A stretch of 64,000 bases of DNA from Petrosia ficiformis (lineage: Eukaryota > Porifera > Demospongiae > Haplosclerida > Petrosiidae). The position numbers and the translations under genes were made by a program. The notes below the pieces were generated by a model. That model was not told the origin of the DNA. It saw nothing but the letters and a program-made list of their open reading frames with translations, and did no database searches. The stretch spans positions 2,421,501 through 2,485,500 of the forward strand of contig OX345640.1 in NCBI GenBank assembly GCA_947044365.1. The letters run 5' to 3'. Positions 1 to 12,000 of the stretch are shown piece by piece; within the stretch, counting starts at the first letter, position 1; each line of letters opens with the position of its first letter.

Positions 1-281
1 TCTCACAGGCTACCCAGAAGTTTTTAAAACAACTACCATTTTTGATTCCATGGAGTCTCTTGGCATTAACAGTATCCCAAGACCCTTTTTTTAATTTGCT
101 GTAGCGCTCGCGCACGTGCGGTACGCTTGCATGCGAGCGCGAGTTCGCGTCGAGTTGGAAGCGAGCACTCGTAGCGCGCTTGCGGCTGACTCGACACGCA
201 CTCGCATTCCTCTGTGAAGTTGTGGCTGAACCTCGCTGTACCTATCTACATGTATCTATCCATCCATCCATTCATTCTCAG
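1..281. other. Intronic sequence with a CpG-rich palindromic patch
   Basis: No exon is recognised here, although the SNRNP200 gene must continue upstream. The acceptor of the first recognised exon (ttctcag) ends at 281. Positions 100-205 are strikingly GC- and CpG-rich compared with the surrounding AT-rich DNA and contain complementary blocks (gcgctcgc at 104-111 and gcgagcgc at 133-140). The cause is unknown; a fragment of a mobile element is possible. Confidence 0.45.
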
Positions 282-3272
282 ACATATGCTGAATGGAAAC
301 AGAAACTTGCTCCTCAGCTCAACAAAAATGTTGTAATTCTAACAGGAGAGACTAGCACTGACTTGAGACTACTCAGAGAGGTGAGGTTGATATTAGTGTT
401 GTTTGAATATGACAATAAATAATGATCACTTTTAGTTATGGGTATACTGTTATAGTATGTCTAGTTTGTCACAATGTTAGTTTTAGTTTTAGTTTTAGTT
501 ATAGTTATAGTTATAGTTATAGTTAAATAATATTAGGCTTACTAAAAGGGTTTTAGTTTTAGTTAACTAACTAAAAGTGCCCATTATTGGCCAATTTTCA
601 TTTAGTTATTGCAATAGACTTGTAATTTAGTTATAGTTTAGTTAAATAAATCAAAATGCCTTACTAAAAGGGGTTAATTTTAGTTATAGTTAACAACAGC
701 AATGAAAACTAGAAATGCCCTTATATGTATATGCATGTACGTACATGCACATGTACTTGTATCACATCTATAGGGTAACATAGTGGTGAGTACTCCTGAA
801 CACTGGGATGTTCTCAGTCGTCGTTGGAAACAAAGAAAGAATGTACAGAATGTCAGCTTGTTCATCATTGATGAGCTGCACCTTATTGGAGGTGAAAATG
901 GGGTATGTCCATGTTGCTATGGTAACAATATTCATTAGTGTTATTTATCGGGTCCTCTTGTTGATAAAGAATTCTCTCTCTGTCTCTCCTCCAGCCTATT
1001 CTAGAAGTTATTTGCTCAAGAATGCGATACATTTCTTCTCAGATAGATAAGAAGATTCGTATTGTTGCTCTAAGCTCTTCTGTAGCTAATGCTAAAGTGA
1101 GTATTGATGTGTGTGTCTGTGTCTGTGTATATTTGTGTGTGTGTGTGTGTGTGTATTTGCCTAAATGTACACAATGTACATGTACAGTATTTCACATTAT
1201 ATATATTTTTCATCACATTAGGATCTGGGTCATTGGTTAGGTGCTGGTACACACAATCTATTCAGTTTTCACCCAAACACAAGACCTGTACCTCTTGAAC
1301 TACATATACAGGTTAGTGATAGAAAAATTAGATACATGTATGTAAAGAGAGAGACACACTGGGTGGAGACAAGCAGATAAAGATAGAGAGGGAGGCATTG
1401 GATGAATGATAGGTGATGGATGCATCAATGGATGGATTTACTGGTGGATTACTGCATGTACATGTACATGAGGAATTTTTAGAGAGAATAGATTGGAATA
1501 ATTAATGGTACATGTAGATGGATCAATGCATTGTGCTTGCATGAACACATGTATTGTACATAACACCTTATACTTGATGAACACACTTATCATGAACTCA
1601 TTTCCTTATTAGGGATTCAACATTACTCACACGCCATCACGTCTGCTAGCAATGATGAAACCCATTTATAATGCTATCACACGACACTCCTCCAAACAAC
1701 CTGTGATTGTTTTTGTGCCATCTCGTAAACAGACCCGTCTAACAGCAGTTGACCTTTTGACCTTTTGTGCTGCTGATCTTCAACCTCATCGATTCCTACA
1801 TCGTGCAGTGGAGTCATTAGAACCTCATCTGAAACATTTGAAAGACAAAGTAAATAAGTACTTTTCTTTTCTCTGTTTGGTAATTCATTCGTTCTTTCTC
1901 CTCCTTCCTCCTCCTCCTCCTCCTCCTCCTCCTCCTCCTCCTCCTCTTCCACCTCCCCATCCTCATCCTTCTCCTCCTCTATAGACCCTAATAGAAACCA
2001 TTAGTAACGGAGTAGCTTATCTTCATGAAGGTCTCTCAGATATTGAACGTCATGTGGTACAACAACTATTTGCTACTGGTGCTGTTCAAATATTGGTAGC
2101 TTCTCGTAACCTATGCTGGGGAATGACTGTCAGTGCTCATCTTGTGGTTGTCATGGATACTCAATATTATGATGGTAGAGGTCATAGGTGAGTGAAGGGA
2201 AAGGGTGTAACCAGCCTTTTGAGTATCAGCAATTGAAATCTCTGATAATTTTTGTAATAATTATTTCATCATGTAAACTAAATGTACATGTGCATAACCA
2301 CATGTGCAGTTATACAGTGACATGTACATGTACATGAGGCTATTTATTTATTATGTACATATTATATGTACAAGTACACTAGGTTATTTACATGTACAAG
2401 TAAAGTACATTAGGTTGCAACATGTATACAAACATGTTCTGTATATGTACATGTACAAGTACATTAGGTTCTGTGTATGTGTACATGTATGTGTACATAC
2501 ACACATATAGGTATGTGGACTATCAGGTGACTGATATTCTTCAAATGATTGGAAGAGCTAACAGACCTTTGATTGATGACAGCAGTAAGTACAATCCCTT
2601 TCTTTATCCCTTCTCTCCATCTATCTATCTATCTATCCATGTATCCCATCTATCTATATACATGTATCTATCTATCTATCCATGTATCTATCTATCTATC
2701 TATCCATGCATCTCTCTATCTATCTATGTATCTATTTCTGTATCTATTAAAGGTATTGCTGTTCTCATGTGTCAAACATCAAAGAAAGAATTTTACAAGA
2801 AATTTCTTTATGAACCACTTCCAGTTGAGGTATGTAGTTGTGGGGGATAATGGATAATGATTAAGGTTTGAGATAATGGTAATTGATAATGGTTAATGAT
2901 AGTGGTTGATAATGGTCAGTCATAATGGTAATTGGTAATGATTAGTACAGGTTAGTGTTAATGATAATGGTTAGTGGTAATGGATAAATGATACAGTGAT
3001 AATTAATAATGAGCATAAATTATACTACTTTAAAAATAGATAAATGGTTATTATATAGTCACATGTTAATCACATGACCATTCTTTAGTCTCATTTGGAT
3101 CATTTCTTACATGATCATTTCAATGCTGAGATTGTTACCAGGACAATAGAAAATAAACAAGATGCTGTAGATTATCTTACTTGGACTTTTATTTATCGTA
3201 GAATGACTCTAAACCCTAACTATTATAATCTGCAAGGTACTGTGTCTATCTGTCTGTCTATTGGTCTGTCCT

Positions 3273-3305
<33 letters not shown>

Positions 3306-6300
3306 TTGTCTGTCTGTCTTTTTATCTATTTGTTTGTCTGTCTGTCTCTCTGTGTGTCTATCTATCTATTGATTGAACTCTATCTGTAACCAATGGCATG
3401 AGTCTTATCAAAAATCATGCCAGACTGACCTTGCATGAATTTCCCAAGTCTCTGGCACGAGTCTTATCAAGAATCATGCCTGACTGACCTTACATGAAGT
3501 TTTCAAGTGTCTGGCATGAGTCTTATCAAGAACATGCCAGACTGACCTTGCATGAATTTCCCAAGTCTCTGGCATGAGTCTTATCAAAAATCATGCCAGA
3601 CTGACCTTGCATGAATTTCCCAAGTCTCTGGCATGAGTCTTATCAAGAATCATGCCTGACTGACCTTACATGAAGTTTTCAACTGTCTGGCATGAGTCTT
3701 ATCAAGGATCATGTCAGACTTAATCTTTACAAGGTATCTTGCCATACCGTGCAAGACACTTCCAAGACCTTGCAAGATATTTTTGATAGGGCTTGATGTA
3801 ATGCAGTGACCCAAACTAAAAAACGAGATTTATGAGCCTATCATGTTAAAGTTGGACACAAATGTGTCTGTGTATGAATGAGTATATTATGTGCTAATAT
3901 ACATATAGGTGTGACGCATCGTCATCTTTCTGATCATCTTTCTGAACTAGTGGAACACACTCTTAATGATCTAGAACAGTCCAAGGTAAACCGACAATTG
4001 ATGGGTAATGGATGGTAATTTGGACAATGGATGGTTAATGGTGGACATTGGATGGATGGGTGGGTTACGGTGGACAATGGCCGAATTAATGGATGGATGG
4101 ATGGATTGATTGATGGATGGGTGGGTCGGTGGATATACATCATATATATAAGTTGGATAAACAGAGATTTGATATTATTGTGCTACTTTTCAGTGTATTT
4201 CTGTTGAAGACGATATGGACTTGTCTGCATTGAATTTGGGTATGATAGCTTCATACTATTACATCAACTATACAACTATAGGTTAGTATCATATACATAC
4301 ATGTATACATGTACATGTACATATAATAATGCACATCTACATGTACATATTACACGTGTGAAAATTATTCCTCTTTGTAAACATGCAGTCATAAACATGT
4401 CATTCATTTCGATATCATTTATGATTCCTGTTTTAGCAAGGGAACTCACATCTACATCTACATCTACATCTACATGTACATGTACATACTGTACATGTAC
4501 ATACTGTACATGCATGTACACATACATGTATACACATACATGTATACACATATGTACATACACTACTGTTGTTTTAGTATGACAATAATGACCTCTTTTA
4601 GTTGTAATTATAGTATGACTAGTTTCTCACAATTTAGTTATAGTTATAGTTAGTACAGTAAATGTTTAGTTAACTGAAAGTCAAAAGGGTTTACTAAAAA
4701 GGGGTTTTGTATATGTAGTTATGCATATAGGTAACTAAAACAACACTACTGGTACATCATACATGTTATTTATTCTGATTAATTTGTTTGTAGAGCTGTT
4801 TAGTATGTCTCTGAATGAGAAGACCAAACTGAGAGGTCTCATAGAAATCTTGTGTTCTTCTTCGGAATATGAAGGACTGCCCATACGATACAAAGAGGAC
4901 TCTCTGCTCAGACAACTGTCTACCAGAATACCTCTCAAACTGTCAAATATTAAGTATGATATTATTAACACTAGTAATAAATGTCATTCATGTTCACCAT
5001 GATCTCAAAAAAATTTCTTCATTTGGGAATGACCAACAATCTTTTGACCTGTGCCATTTTCATATAATTATCATTCCCGTTCTTTGTTGTATGTGTCAAA
5101 TTTCAATTCATTGTTTCATTATTTAGTTGCGGTATAATCATGTACATGTATTAACCTTGTGACTATATTAGATATAATCTATTTATCCTTCTTCTATTTA
5201 TCCTTTAGATACAATGATCCTCACGTAAAGGCAAATCTACTCCTCCAAGCACATCTCTCTCGTCTCCAAGTATCAGCTGAACTTCAAAGTGACACAGAAG
5301 AAATATTAAAGAAGGTAGAGTTTCTACTAATACACACAATACACACATATGCACACACACACACACATGCACACACACGCACAAATCCTGCATCAATCTC
5401 AGATTAGTAAAAAGACTGACTATACATTAAAAGACTTTGTAGTATATTGCTAATTTGCTATTATCCATAATTCAGGCTATTCGTCTTATTCAAGCTTGTG
5501 TTGATGTTCTCAGTAGTAATGGATGGCTAACTCCTGCACTCACTGCTATGGAATTAGCTCAGATGGTTAGTAATGAAGTATCAAAATACAGTACTATCAT
5601 GTACATGTACATTGTACATGTATTAATTTACATGTAATGAGTGGCTGCTTTAATATTTTCTAAGCCCTTTGTGGCTGTGTTTTATGAATTTCATTAGCCA
5701 TTGTGGCTGCTTGTTTGTTGTGTTTGTTTGTTAATCATTTCTACGCCTATTGCTAGCATGCTAGGAACATGAATTTTCATGTACATGTACATGTATATAA
5801 TGTACTGTAGAACCTTTTTATTGTACATGTACTATCAGTCATATACATGTACATGTACATGCACAAAGACAATTGTAACTGGTCATTCTTCCTGGAGAAT
5901 TCAAAGAATGCCTTCAGGCCGAAGTGTTCTTTTCTAAAGAATATTTTATTGTGTTATTGAAGATCAACAATAATGTCCCATTCAAACTAACATCTGTAAC
6001 CATCACCACGGCTACATGTAAACACAGCATGGTATGGTTCTATGAAGTGCATGTGAACTGAATGGAACAATGCTAAGATTGTAGGTAGGATATACCATTA
6101 GTTCAGTTCAGTTCAGTTCAGTTCAATATGGTTGTTCCTGCAGATGTGAGTGTGTGAATGGTGTATATAAAAGCTCTACCTTGATTTCTCTTATATTACT
6201 TAATCCACTGGTTTGTTGATAATTATAATGATATTTATTTATCAACAGGTAACTCAAGCCATGTGGAGTAAAGATTCTTACCTCAAACAGCTTCCTCATT

Positions 6301-6660
6301 TTACTTCAGATATTATCAAGCAATGTGGATCAAAGGTAAGAGTTATTATAATGGTTATCTGCGTTCACCTTGAGCTTGGAAAATCGCTTATAACTTTAGT
6401 TTGGAATCATCAACAATCATTTTACCTGCAACATTTTCGTATAATTATCCCTCCCGTTCTTTTTTGTGTATGTCACATTTCACTCCATTGCTTCATTATT
6501 GAGTTACAGTATAATCATGTATTAACCTTATGACATTAAACTATACACTATATTACATATAAAGTCATCATATCATTATTATATACTTGCTCATAGTGTT
6601 ATTGTCTTGACATAGTTTCCTGTGAGCCCTCTAACTTCATCTATAATTCATAGCTCTTAC

Positions 6661-6733
<73 letters not shown>

Positions 6734-6759
6734 ACTCACTCACTCACTCACTCTCTCTC

Positions 6760-6833
<74 letters not shown>

Positions 6834-8264
6834 TTCTCTCTCTCTCATCTTCTCCTATCATATTTAGAATATTGAGTCTGTATTTGATGTGATGGATATG
6901 GAGGATACTGATAGAAACTCACTACTCAGTTTTTCAGATGCTCAAATGGCAGATGTTGCTAGATTTTGTAATCGTTATCCTAATATTGATTTGTCTTATG
7001 AAATTCAAGACGAGAGTCATATAATTAGGTGTGCATTCTGTATGTATGTATGTATGTATGTATGTATGTATGTATGTATGTATGTATGTATGTATGTATG
7101 TATGTATGTATGTATGTACATGTATGTATGTATGTATGTTGTATGTATGTATGTATGTATGTATGTATGTATGTATGTATGTACATGTATGTTGTATGTA
7201 TGTATGTATGTATGTATGTACATGTATGTATGTATGTATGTATGTACATGTATGTATGTATGTATGTATTAGGGCTGGGACGAAGGTAGAAAAACAACCT
7301 TCGAAGCTTCGTCGGCAAAAATGAACGAACCTTCGAAGGTTCGCACGTGTTATTATCAATGTTGCTCTTACCTTGTTTGGCAATATAATGCCTCCAAAAC
7401 TGGATTATTGCTTTATAATAAGTACTAGTCTTGTTCCTGTCACTATTTCTACTTGGATTTAGCATCGCTTGAATGAAATTTAGGCAGAAACAGCCAACAA
7501 CTCAGCCTCAACTTTTCTTGGATACACCCACAATTTTAACCACACGTTTAGATTGCAAAAGTGCGCATGTGCAAACATTGAAGTGGGCGTGGCAGCGAAG
7601 CTTTGAATGCGCAGTAAACGAACGAAGGTTCGAATATTCGAACCTTTTTCCCGGCCCTAGTTCATATATGTATGTAATATGTATACATTATGTGTGTATG
7701 TATTTACAGTGGACACTCTGTTGTGGTGAATGTAAAACTTGAGAGAGAAGATGAAGAGGAGGTCTCTCCTTATGTCATTGCTCCATTTTTTCCTCAGGTA
7801 CATACTGTATGTCTTCCATCATATTGATATTCTAGTCTCTTTCTCTTTTAGCGTCGAGAAGAAGGTTGGTGGGTGGTAATTGGAGATCCTAAAGCAAACA
7901 GGTATAGGAATTGTTAATTCAGTATAATTATGTACTTTATGATTGGGTGAATTTAGAACTGCCTACTCTCTCTCTCTTATCTCTCCCACCTTCTGTCTCT
8001 TCTGTCTCTCTCTCTCTGTCTCTCTCTCTATCTCTCTCTGTCTCTGTCTCTGCCTCTCTCAGCCTTGTTGCAATCAAACGTCTAACACTTCAAACCAAAG
8101 CAAGAGTGAAACTAGAATTCACAGCTCCTACGCACTCTGGCTCTCATAAATACATTCTTTACTTCATGTGTGATGCATATATGGGATGTGATCAGGAATA
8201 CCCCTTCACTATAAAGACAACACACGGGAGAAGAGATGAACAAGAAGATATGGAAACAAACTAG
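282..8264 (+). CDS. SNRNP200: U5 snRNP 200 kDa helicase (BRR2), C-terminal part
   Basis: This is the spliceosomal Ski2-like DExH RNA helicase BRR2, which unwinds U4/U6. The window holds the C-terminal helicase cassette, Sec63 module and carboxy end, about 754 aa of a family protein of about 2,100 aa. Exons: 282-380, 774-902, 995-1096, 1222-1311, 1613-1849, 1985-2187, 2511-2584, 2753-2829, 3089-3236, 3909-3985, 4194-4281, 4794-4953, 5209-5314, 5476-5565, 6249-6335, 6868-7028, 7710-7797, 7852-7901, 8063-8264. Every junction is GT-AG and keeps the frame. Motifs seen: LTGETSTDL, the DELH box in [32 protein letters not shown], and motif [11 protein letters not shown]. Later exons encode Sec63 blocks such as [29 protein letters not shown] and [15 protein letters not shown], and the FN3-like end with [13 protein letters not shown]. 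The Walker A exon lies before the window. Introns are full of microsatellites and small repeats. Confidence 0.97.
405..700 (+). repeat. Dispersed TTAGTTATAG/TTACTAAAAGG repeat, copy 1
   Basis: This intronic repeat combines short direct runs (ttagttatag) with the signature ttactaaaagggg. Related copies lie at 4570-4745 and 53205-53350 (similar orientation) and at 9585-9815, 30050-30155 and 38545-38645 (opposite orientation, seen as cccttt..agtaaggcatt). Copies share an end resembling gacaataatgatcacttttag. It is probably a non-autonomous element family. Confidence 0.65.
1104..1152. repeat. TG microsatellite
   Basis: An imperfect (TG)n run in the intron after the third recognised SNRNP200 exon. 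It gives rise to spurious Val/Cys-rich reading frames. Confidence 0.9.
1898..1982. repeat. TCC microsatellite
   Basis: A (TCC)n tract just upstream of a SNRNP200 acceptor (exon start 1985). It doubles as an extended polypyrimidine tract. The poly-Pro and poly-Glu frames over it are not genes. Confidence 0.9.
2615..2750. repeat. ATCT microsatellite
   Basis: A (ATCT)n tract with interruptions. It fills most of the SNRNP200 intron 2585-2752. Confidence 0.9.
3243..3372. repeat. TGTC microsatellite
   Basis: A (TGTC)n tract immediately after the donor at 3237 in the SNRNP200 intron 3237-3908. Confidence 0.9.
3395..3722. repeat. 59-bp tandem repeat in SNRNP200 intron
   Basis: About 5.6 copies of a 59-bp unit, with successive ggcatgag landmarks at 3395, 3454, 3513, 3571, 3630 and 3689. 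Units alternate between two variants (cttgcatgaatttccc and cttacatgaagttttc), which suggests spread partly as a higher-order unit. Confidence 0.92.
4441..4562. repeat. ACATCT/ACATGT low-complexity tract
   Basis: Short tandem acatct and acatgt hexamers, partly self-complementary, in the SNRNP200 intron 4282-4793. The acatgtac motif recurs throughout the window. Confidence 0.8.
4570..4745 (+). repeat. Dispersed TTAGTTATAG/TTACTAAAAGG repeat, copy 2
   Basis: Shares gtatgacaataatgacc, ttagttatagttatag and ttactaaaaaggggtttt with the copy at 405-700. It sits in the same gene, in a later intron. Confidence 0.65.
4975..5170 (+). repeat. GTTCACC-type dispersed inverted-repeat element, copy 1
   Basis: Starts with gtcattcatgttcaccatg and runs through a conserved core (cataattatcattcccgttc, gcggtataatcatgtacatg). 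It aligns with 6355-6570 in the same orientation and with 44425-44675 in reverse. The 44425-44675 copy shows both complementary ends. Intronic in SNRNP200. Confidence 0.65.
6355..6570 (+). repeat. GTTCACC-type dispersed element, copy 2
   Basis: Contains gcgttcaccttgagc, cgtataattatccctcccgt and acagtataatcatgtattaa. It is clearly related to 4975-5170 and to the reverse of 44425-44675. Intronic in SNRNP200. Confidence 0.65.
6662..6846. repeat. TC microsatellite
   Basis: About 180 bp of (TC)n with a short (TCAC)n interruption, ending 21 bp before the SNRNP200 exon at 6868. Ser-Leu repeat reading frames here are artefacts. Confidence 0.95.
7040..7269. repeat. GTAT microsatellite
   Basis: About 230 bp of (GTAT)n with occasional acatgta interruptions in the SNRNP200 intron 7029-7709. 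The Met-Tyr-Val-Cys and Tyr-Ile-His-Thr frames on both strands are artefacts. Confidence 0.95.
7270..7659. mobile_element. MITE-like element with TAGGGCTGGG / CCCGGCCCTA ends
   Basis: A 390-bp non-coding insertion bounded by tagggctggg and its near-complement cccggcccta. Subterminal ttcgaa/cgaaggttcg motifs are repeated at both ends. GC content is higher than in the flanks. Ends of this sort are seen in hAT-type non-autonomous elements; that family assignment is inferred. It interrupts a GTAT microsatellite, and no clear target duplication could be read for that reason. Confidence 0.7.
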
Positions 8265-9098
8265 AACTAATTAGTATAAAACTATTCTTCATCTTTCTGT
8301 GAAAACCTTTCTTTAAACATTACTATTAACTTAATTTGTAATTCATTTTGTTGATAATTTTCTGTGAAAATTATTTCTCAATTAGTTAGTTTGACATCAT
8401 AATGAAGATATAAAGTCCAACATACATACCTTTACATTATTGGAGGTGTGAATCTGGTTTGTGTGTACATATATTCCCATTGATCCTACTCTTGTTTAAA
8501 GTCTGTTCACATTCACAATGACCTCAAAATTTTGCTGTGATAGTATTCACAAATATATCCTAAATTCTAAATAACAAGGCCTATGGAAAATGCTAGTCAC
8601 TATCACTTTCCTCTTTCAGCCTTTATTCATTAAAATTTATTTTCTATGAGGCAAGATTAGCAAAGCTGTATTAACATTACTATACACTATATTACTCAAT
8701 AATGACTTAACACTACTTTGATGTAAAACTGTTTATTATGTCATGTAATTGTGTAAACCACATTACACATGACATGCAGCTGACAGCTGTATAGTGTATA
8801 CTCTCATTGCTCTGGCTGTTGTTACTGTGCTATGTATGGCTTCTAGGACTCTGTAATTTTAACAATCTGACAGTATCGTTTTTCTACCTCATAAAGAAGC
8901 AAGTGTCAATATATATACATATATATAATATATAATTCACACTTGTACTGTAATGATCAATACATAACTAACATACACATAATAAAAAAAATTAAAAATA
9001 ATATTTAAAAATTAATCATTGAAGTAAAATTGTACTAATACATACATACATACATAGTGTACGTGTTAAATTATTTTAAAAAAACTAGTTTAAAAATA
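8265..9098. other. Intergenic region between convergent genes
   Basis: AT-rich DNA between the SNRNP200 stop and the stop of the minus-strand Kelch gene; both 3' UTRs must lie here. A partial copy of the GTTCACC-type repeat starts at about 8502 (gttcacattcacaatgacc). No further gene is seen. Confidence 0.6.
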
Positions 9099-12000
9099 TT
9101 ATTTTCCTAACTCGTGTCTTGAGAGGGTAACGGCAGCTGATGCAAATCTGGGAGATGGCAGTTTTGTTGATAATACCCATTTCAGTTTAGAAGGATCGTA
9201 ATATTCCACAGAGTCAAGATACGCCAATCCATTTGATCCTCCAATAGCATATACCATGTTACCAAGGGAAACCATTGCTGCAATGAAATCATCAATAATT
9301 ATTAATAGGAAATGTTGTTTGGGGCTTTAATACTACATAGGGCTTTAAATACACATAATAATTATTATACACACATACTTATATTTAATATATTCACATA
9401 CACATATGTACATACTTACATAACAGTGCTATGTAAGTATGTGTGTGTGTGTGTGTATATGTGGTATATAACACATATACACATACATACTTAACACACA
9501 GATATATAAATATACACACACACATATGTACACACACACACACACTTACATACACATCATAACACACACATAGTGCTGTTCTATAACTAGAAAAGAGGTT
9601 CTAGTTACTAGAACCCCCTTTAGTAAGGCATTGCCACATTATGAAACTATAACTAAATTACTGGTCTACTGCCATAACTATATCAAACTAAAATTAGATT
9701 TGGCCAATAGTGGGCACTTTTATGTAGTTGACAAAAATTAAATCCCTTTTAATAAACTGAGAAATCGGGCAAAACATTAGAAGTGGCCATGGTCACTATT
9801 ATCAAACTATAACAGATAGTACTAGTAATACATACACACACACAAACACCATAATGAGCCATTAGTCACCTAATCCAACTCTAGTCTCATTCATATGAGC
9901 AACAACAGGCTCCCAAAGGTCTGTCTCTGTGTCATAAGCTTCTGCCATATTGATAATCTGCTTGTCTCCCATTCCTCCACTGACAAAGATCTCCTCACCC
10001 AGAAGAGCTACAGCTATAAGTTTTAAAAAGTGGTTCAAACAGGATATAACAAATTTATTAAATTTCAAAATTTCAAAATTTGAAAGGGTATTTTTTTGTT
10101 AAGAGATATCTATGGAGTAACTAGTCTATGTACTACCATACACAGGTAATATATGACAAGTACACATGCTCAGTACATTACTGTACATGTACATATGCTT
10201 AGTACATTACTGTACTTGAGTAACTAGTCTATGTACTACCGTACACAGGTAATATATGACAAGTACACATGCTCAGTACATTACAGTACATGTACATATG
10301 CTTAGTACATTACTGTACTTGAGTAACTAGTCTATGTACTACCATACACAGGTAATATATGACAAGTACACATGCTCAGTACATTACTGTACATGTACAT
10401 ATGCTTAGTACATTACTGTACTTGAGTAACTAGTCTATGTACTACCATACACAGGTAATATATGACAAGTACACATGCTCAGTACATTATTGTAATGTAC
10501 ATGCTTAGTACATTACTGTACTTGAGTAACTAGTCTATGTACTACCATACACAGGTAATATATGACAAGTACACATGCTCAGTACATTACTGTACATGTA
10601 CATATGCTTAGTACATTACTGTACTTGAGTAACTAGTCTATGTACTACCATACACAGGTAATATATGACAAGTACACATGCTCAGTACATTACTGTACAT
10701 GTACATATGCTTAGTACATTACTGTTCTTGAGTAAACTATTATTATTGTTATGTGTTACTTACCTCCACCAGTTCGTGGGGCATTCATTGCTGCAATCAT
10801 CTCCCATTTTCGATTTATTGGGTCAAAACGTTCCACAGACCTCAAATCTCCTTTGGAATTACAACCACCAATAGCATATACGCACTGGTTAAGGAATGTT
10901 GCCGCTAACTCACTCCGTGGTTGCAACATCGGAGGACCAGCGGACCATTCATCTGCTTTCGGATTATAAATCTCTACCGTCTGTAAGTAAACAGAACCAG
11001 TGTACCCGCCCATTGCAAATAGGCAATTGCCAACTGGTACAACGGCCAGACTGCGTCTACAAGTTGAAAGACTGGCTATCTCTTTCCAGCATTTTTCTCG
11101 AGGAGAGTATTTTTCACAATGTGCTAATGAGTATCCAAGATCATAACCTCCAATAGCATACAGCTCCCCCTGAAAGAAGGTGACAGCAAGACGAGATCGC
11201 CTGTATTTCATCTTCGGCCCTTCCTTCCACTCCTTGTCATGAGGGTTATACAGTATGGCGTTATTCAGAGTATCACCAGAATCATTGACTCCACCCACTA
11301 CACATATAACACCTTGTACTGACCTTCGAGGCTGGGTTTTTTTAGGATTGGCAAAGATTATGACCGCTGGGTTCTTATGATATTCAAAAGCGTCCTTTAA
11401 ATACACACGACCTTTTGAACTTTGGAGTAAAGGATTCTTTGAAGCAACGTTGTCTAAGAATGTTTGAGATGTAATCGGGAAACGAACGAAATCATATAAT
11501 AAGTCAGCGTGTACTAATCGTTCATCGAAGTCATGTTGTATCCAATTATTAACAGCATGATACACTTCTTCCTCAGAGTTAACACAAATATCGTCATTCT
11601 TTACCAGTTGTACTACTTTCTCCACTGATAACTCCAGAAACTCATCTCCACTTGTAACTGAAGAGAAATTTTGTATAGTATAATCAGCAGCTTGTGTATG
11701 AAGCTCTGATAAATTATTTAGCAGAGCGAAATCTCTAATTCCTAAGCAATTACTGGTTTCTATCTGACGACCAATAAAACCCGCGCAAAATTTAACGATA
11801 TCTGGTAAGCTGAGCTTGTCTGCTGTTATCAATAGGTCCTGTGCAGTTGCCTTGGTCACTTTAACTATTCCTGTATATGCATATTCCACAAGTATCTTGA
11901 CGGCTGTGCTATCATACCCATGGAGGCTAATTTCCTTTTCGGTCGTTTCTTTCATTTGACTCTCGAACATGGCAGTGAAGAAAGGGATCATGGCAGCAAT

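Noticed and set aside
1..98. Open stretch LTGYPEVFKTTTIFDSMESL as an upstream SNRNP200 exon
   Set aside because: It does not resemble the expected Walker A-containing region and has no matching donor in phase with the exon at 282.
6622..6867. Long Ser-Leu repeat ORF
   Set aside because: Entirely translated (TC)n microsatellite inside an SNRNP200 intron.
6889..7465. Several overlapping ORFs rich in Met-Tyr-Val-Cys or Tyr-Ile-His-Thr
   Set aside because: They read a (GTAT)n microsatellite in all frames of both strands. The first part of one is a real SNRNP200 exon.
10115..10733. CRISPR-like array of regular repeats
   Set aside because: Units are directly adjacent with no unique spacers, the host is eukaryotic, and the array is intronic. 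It is a satellite.
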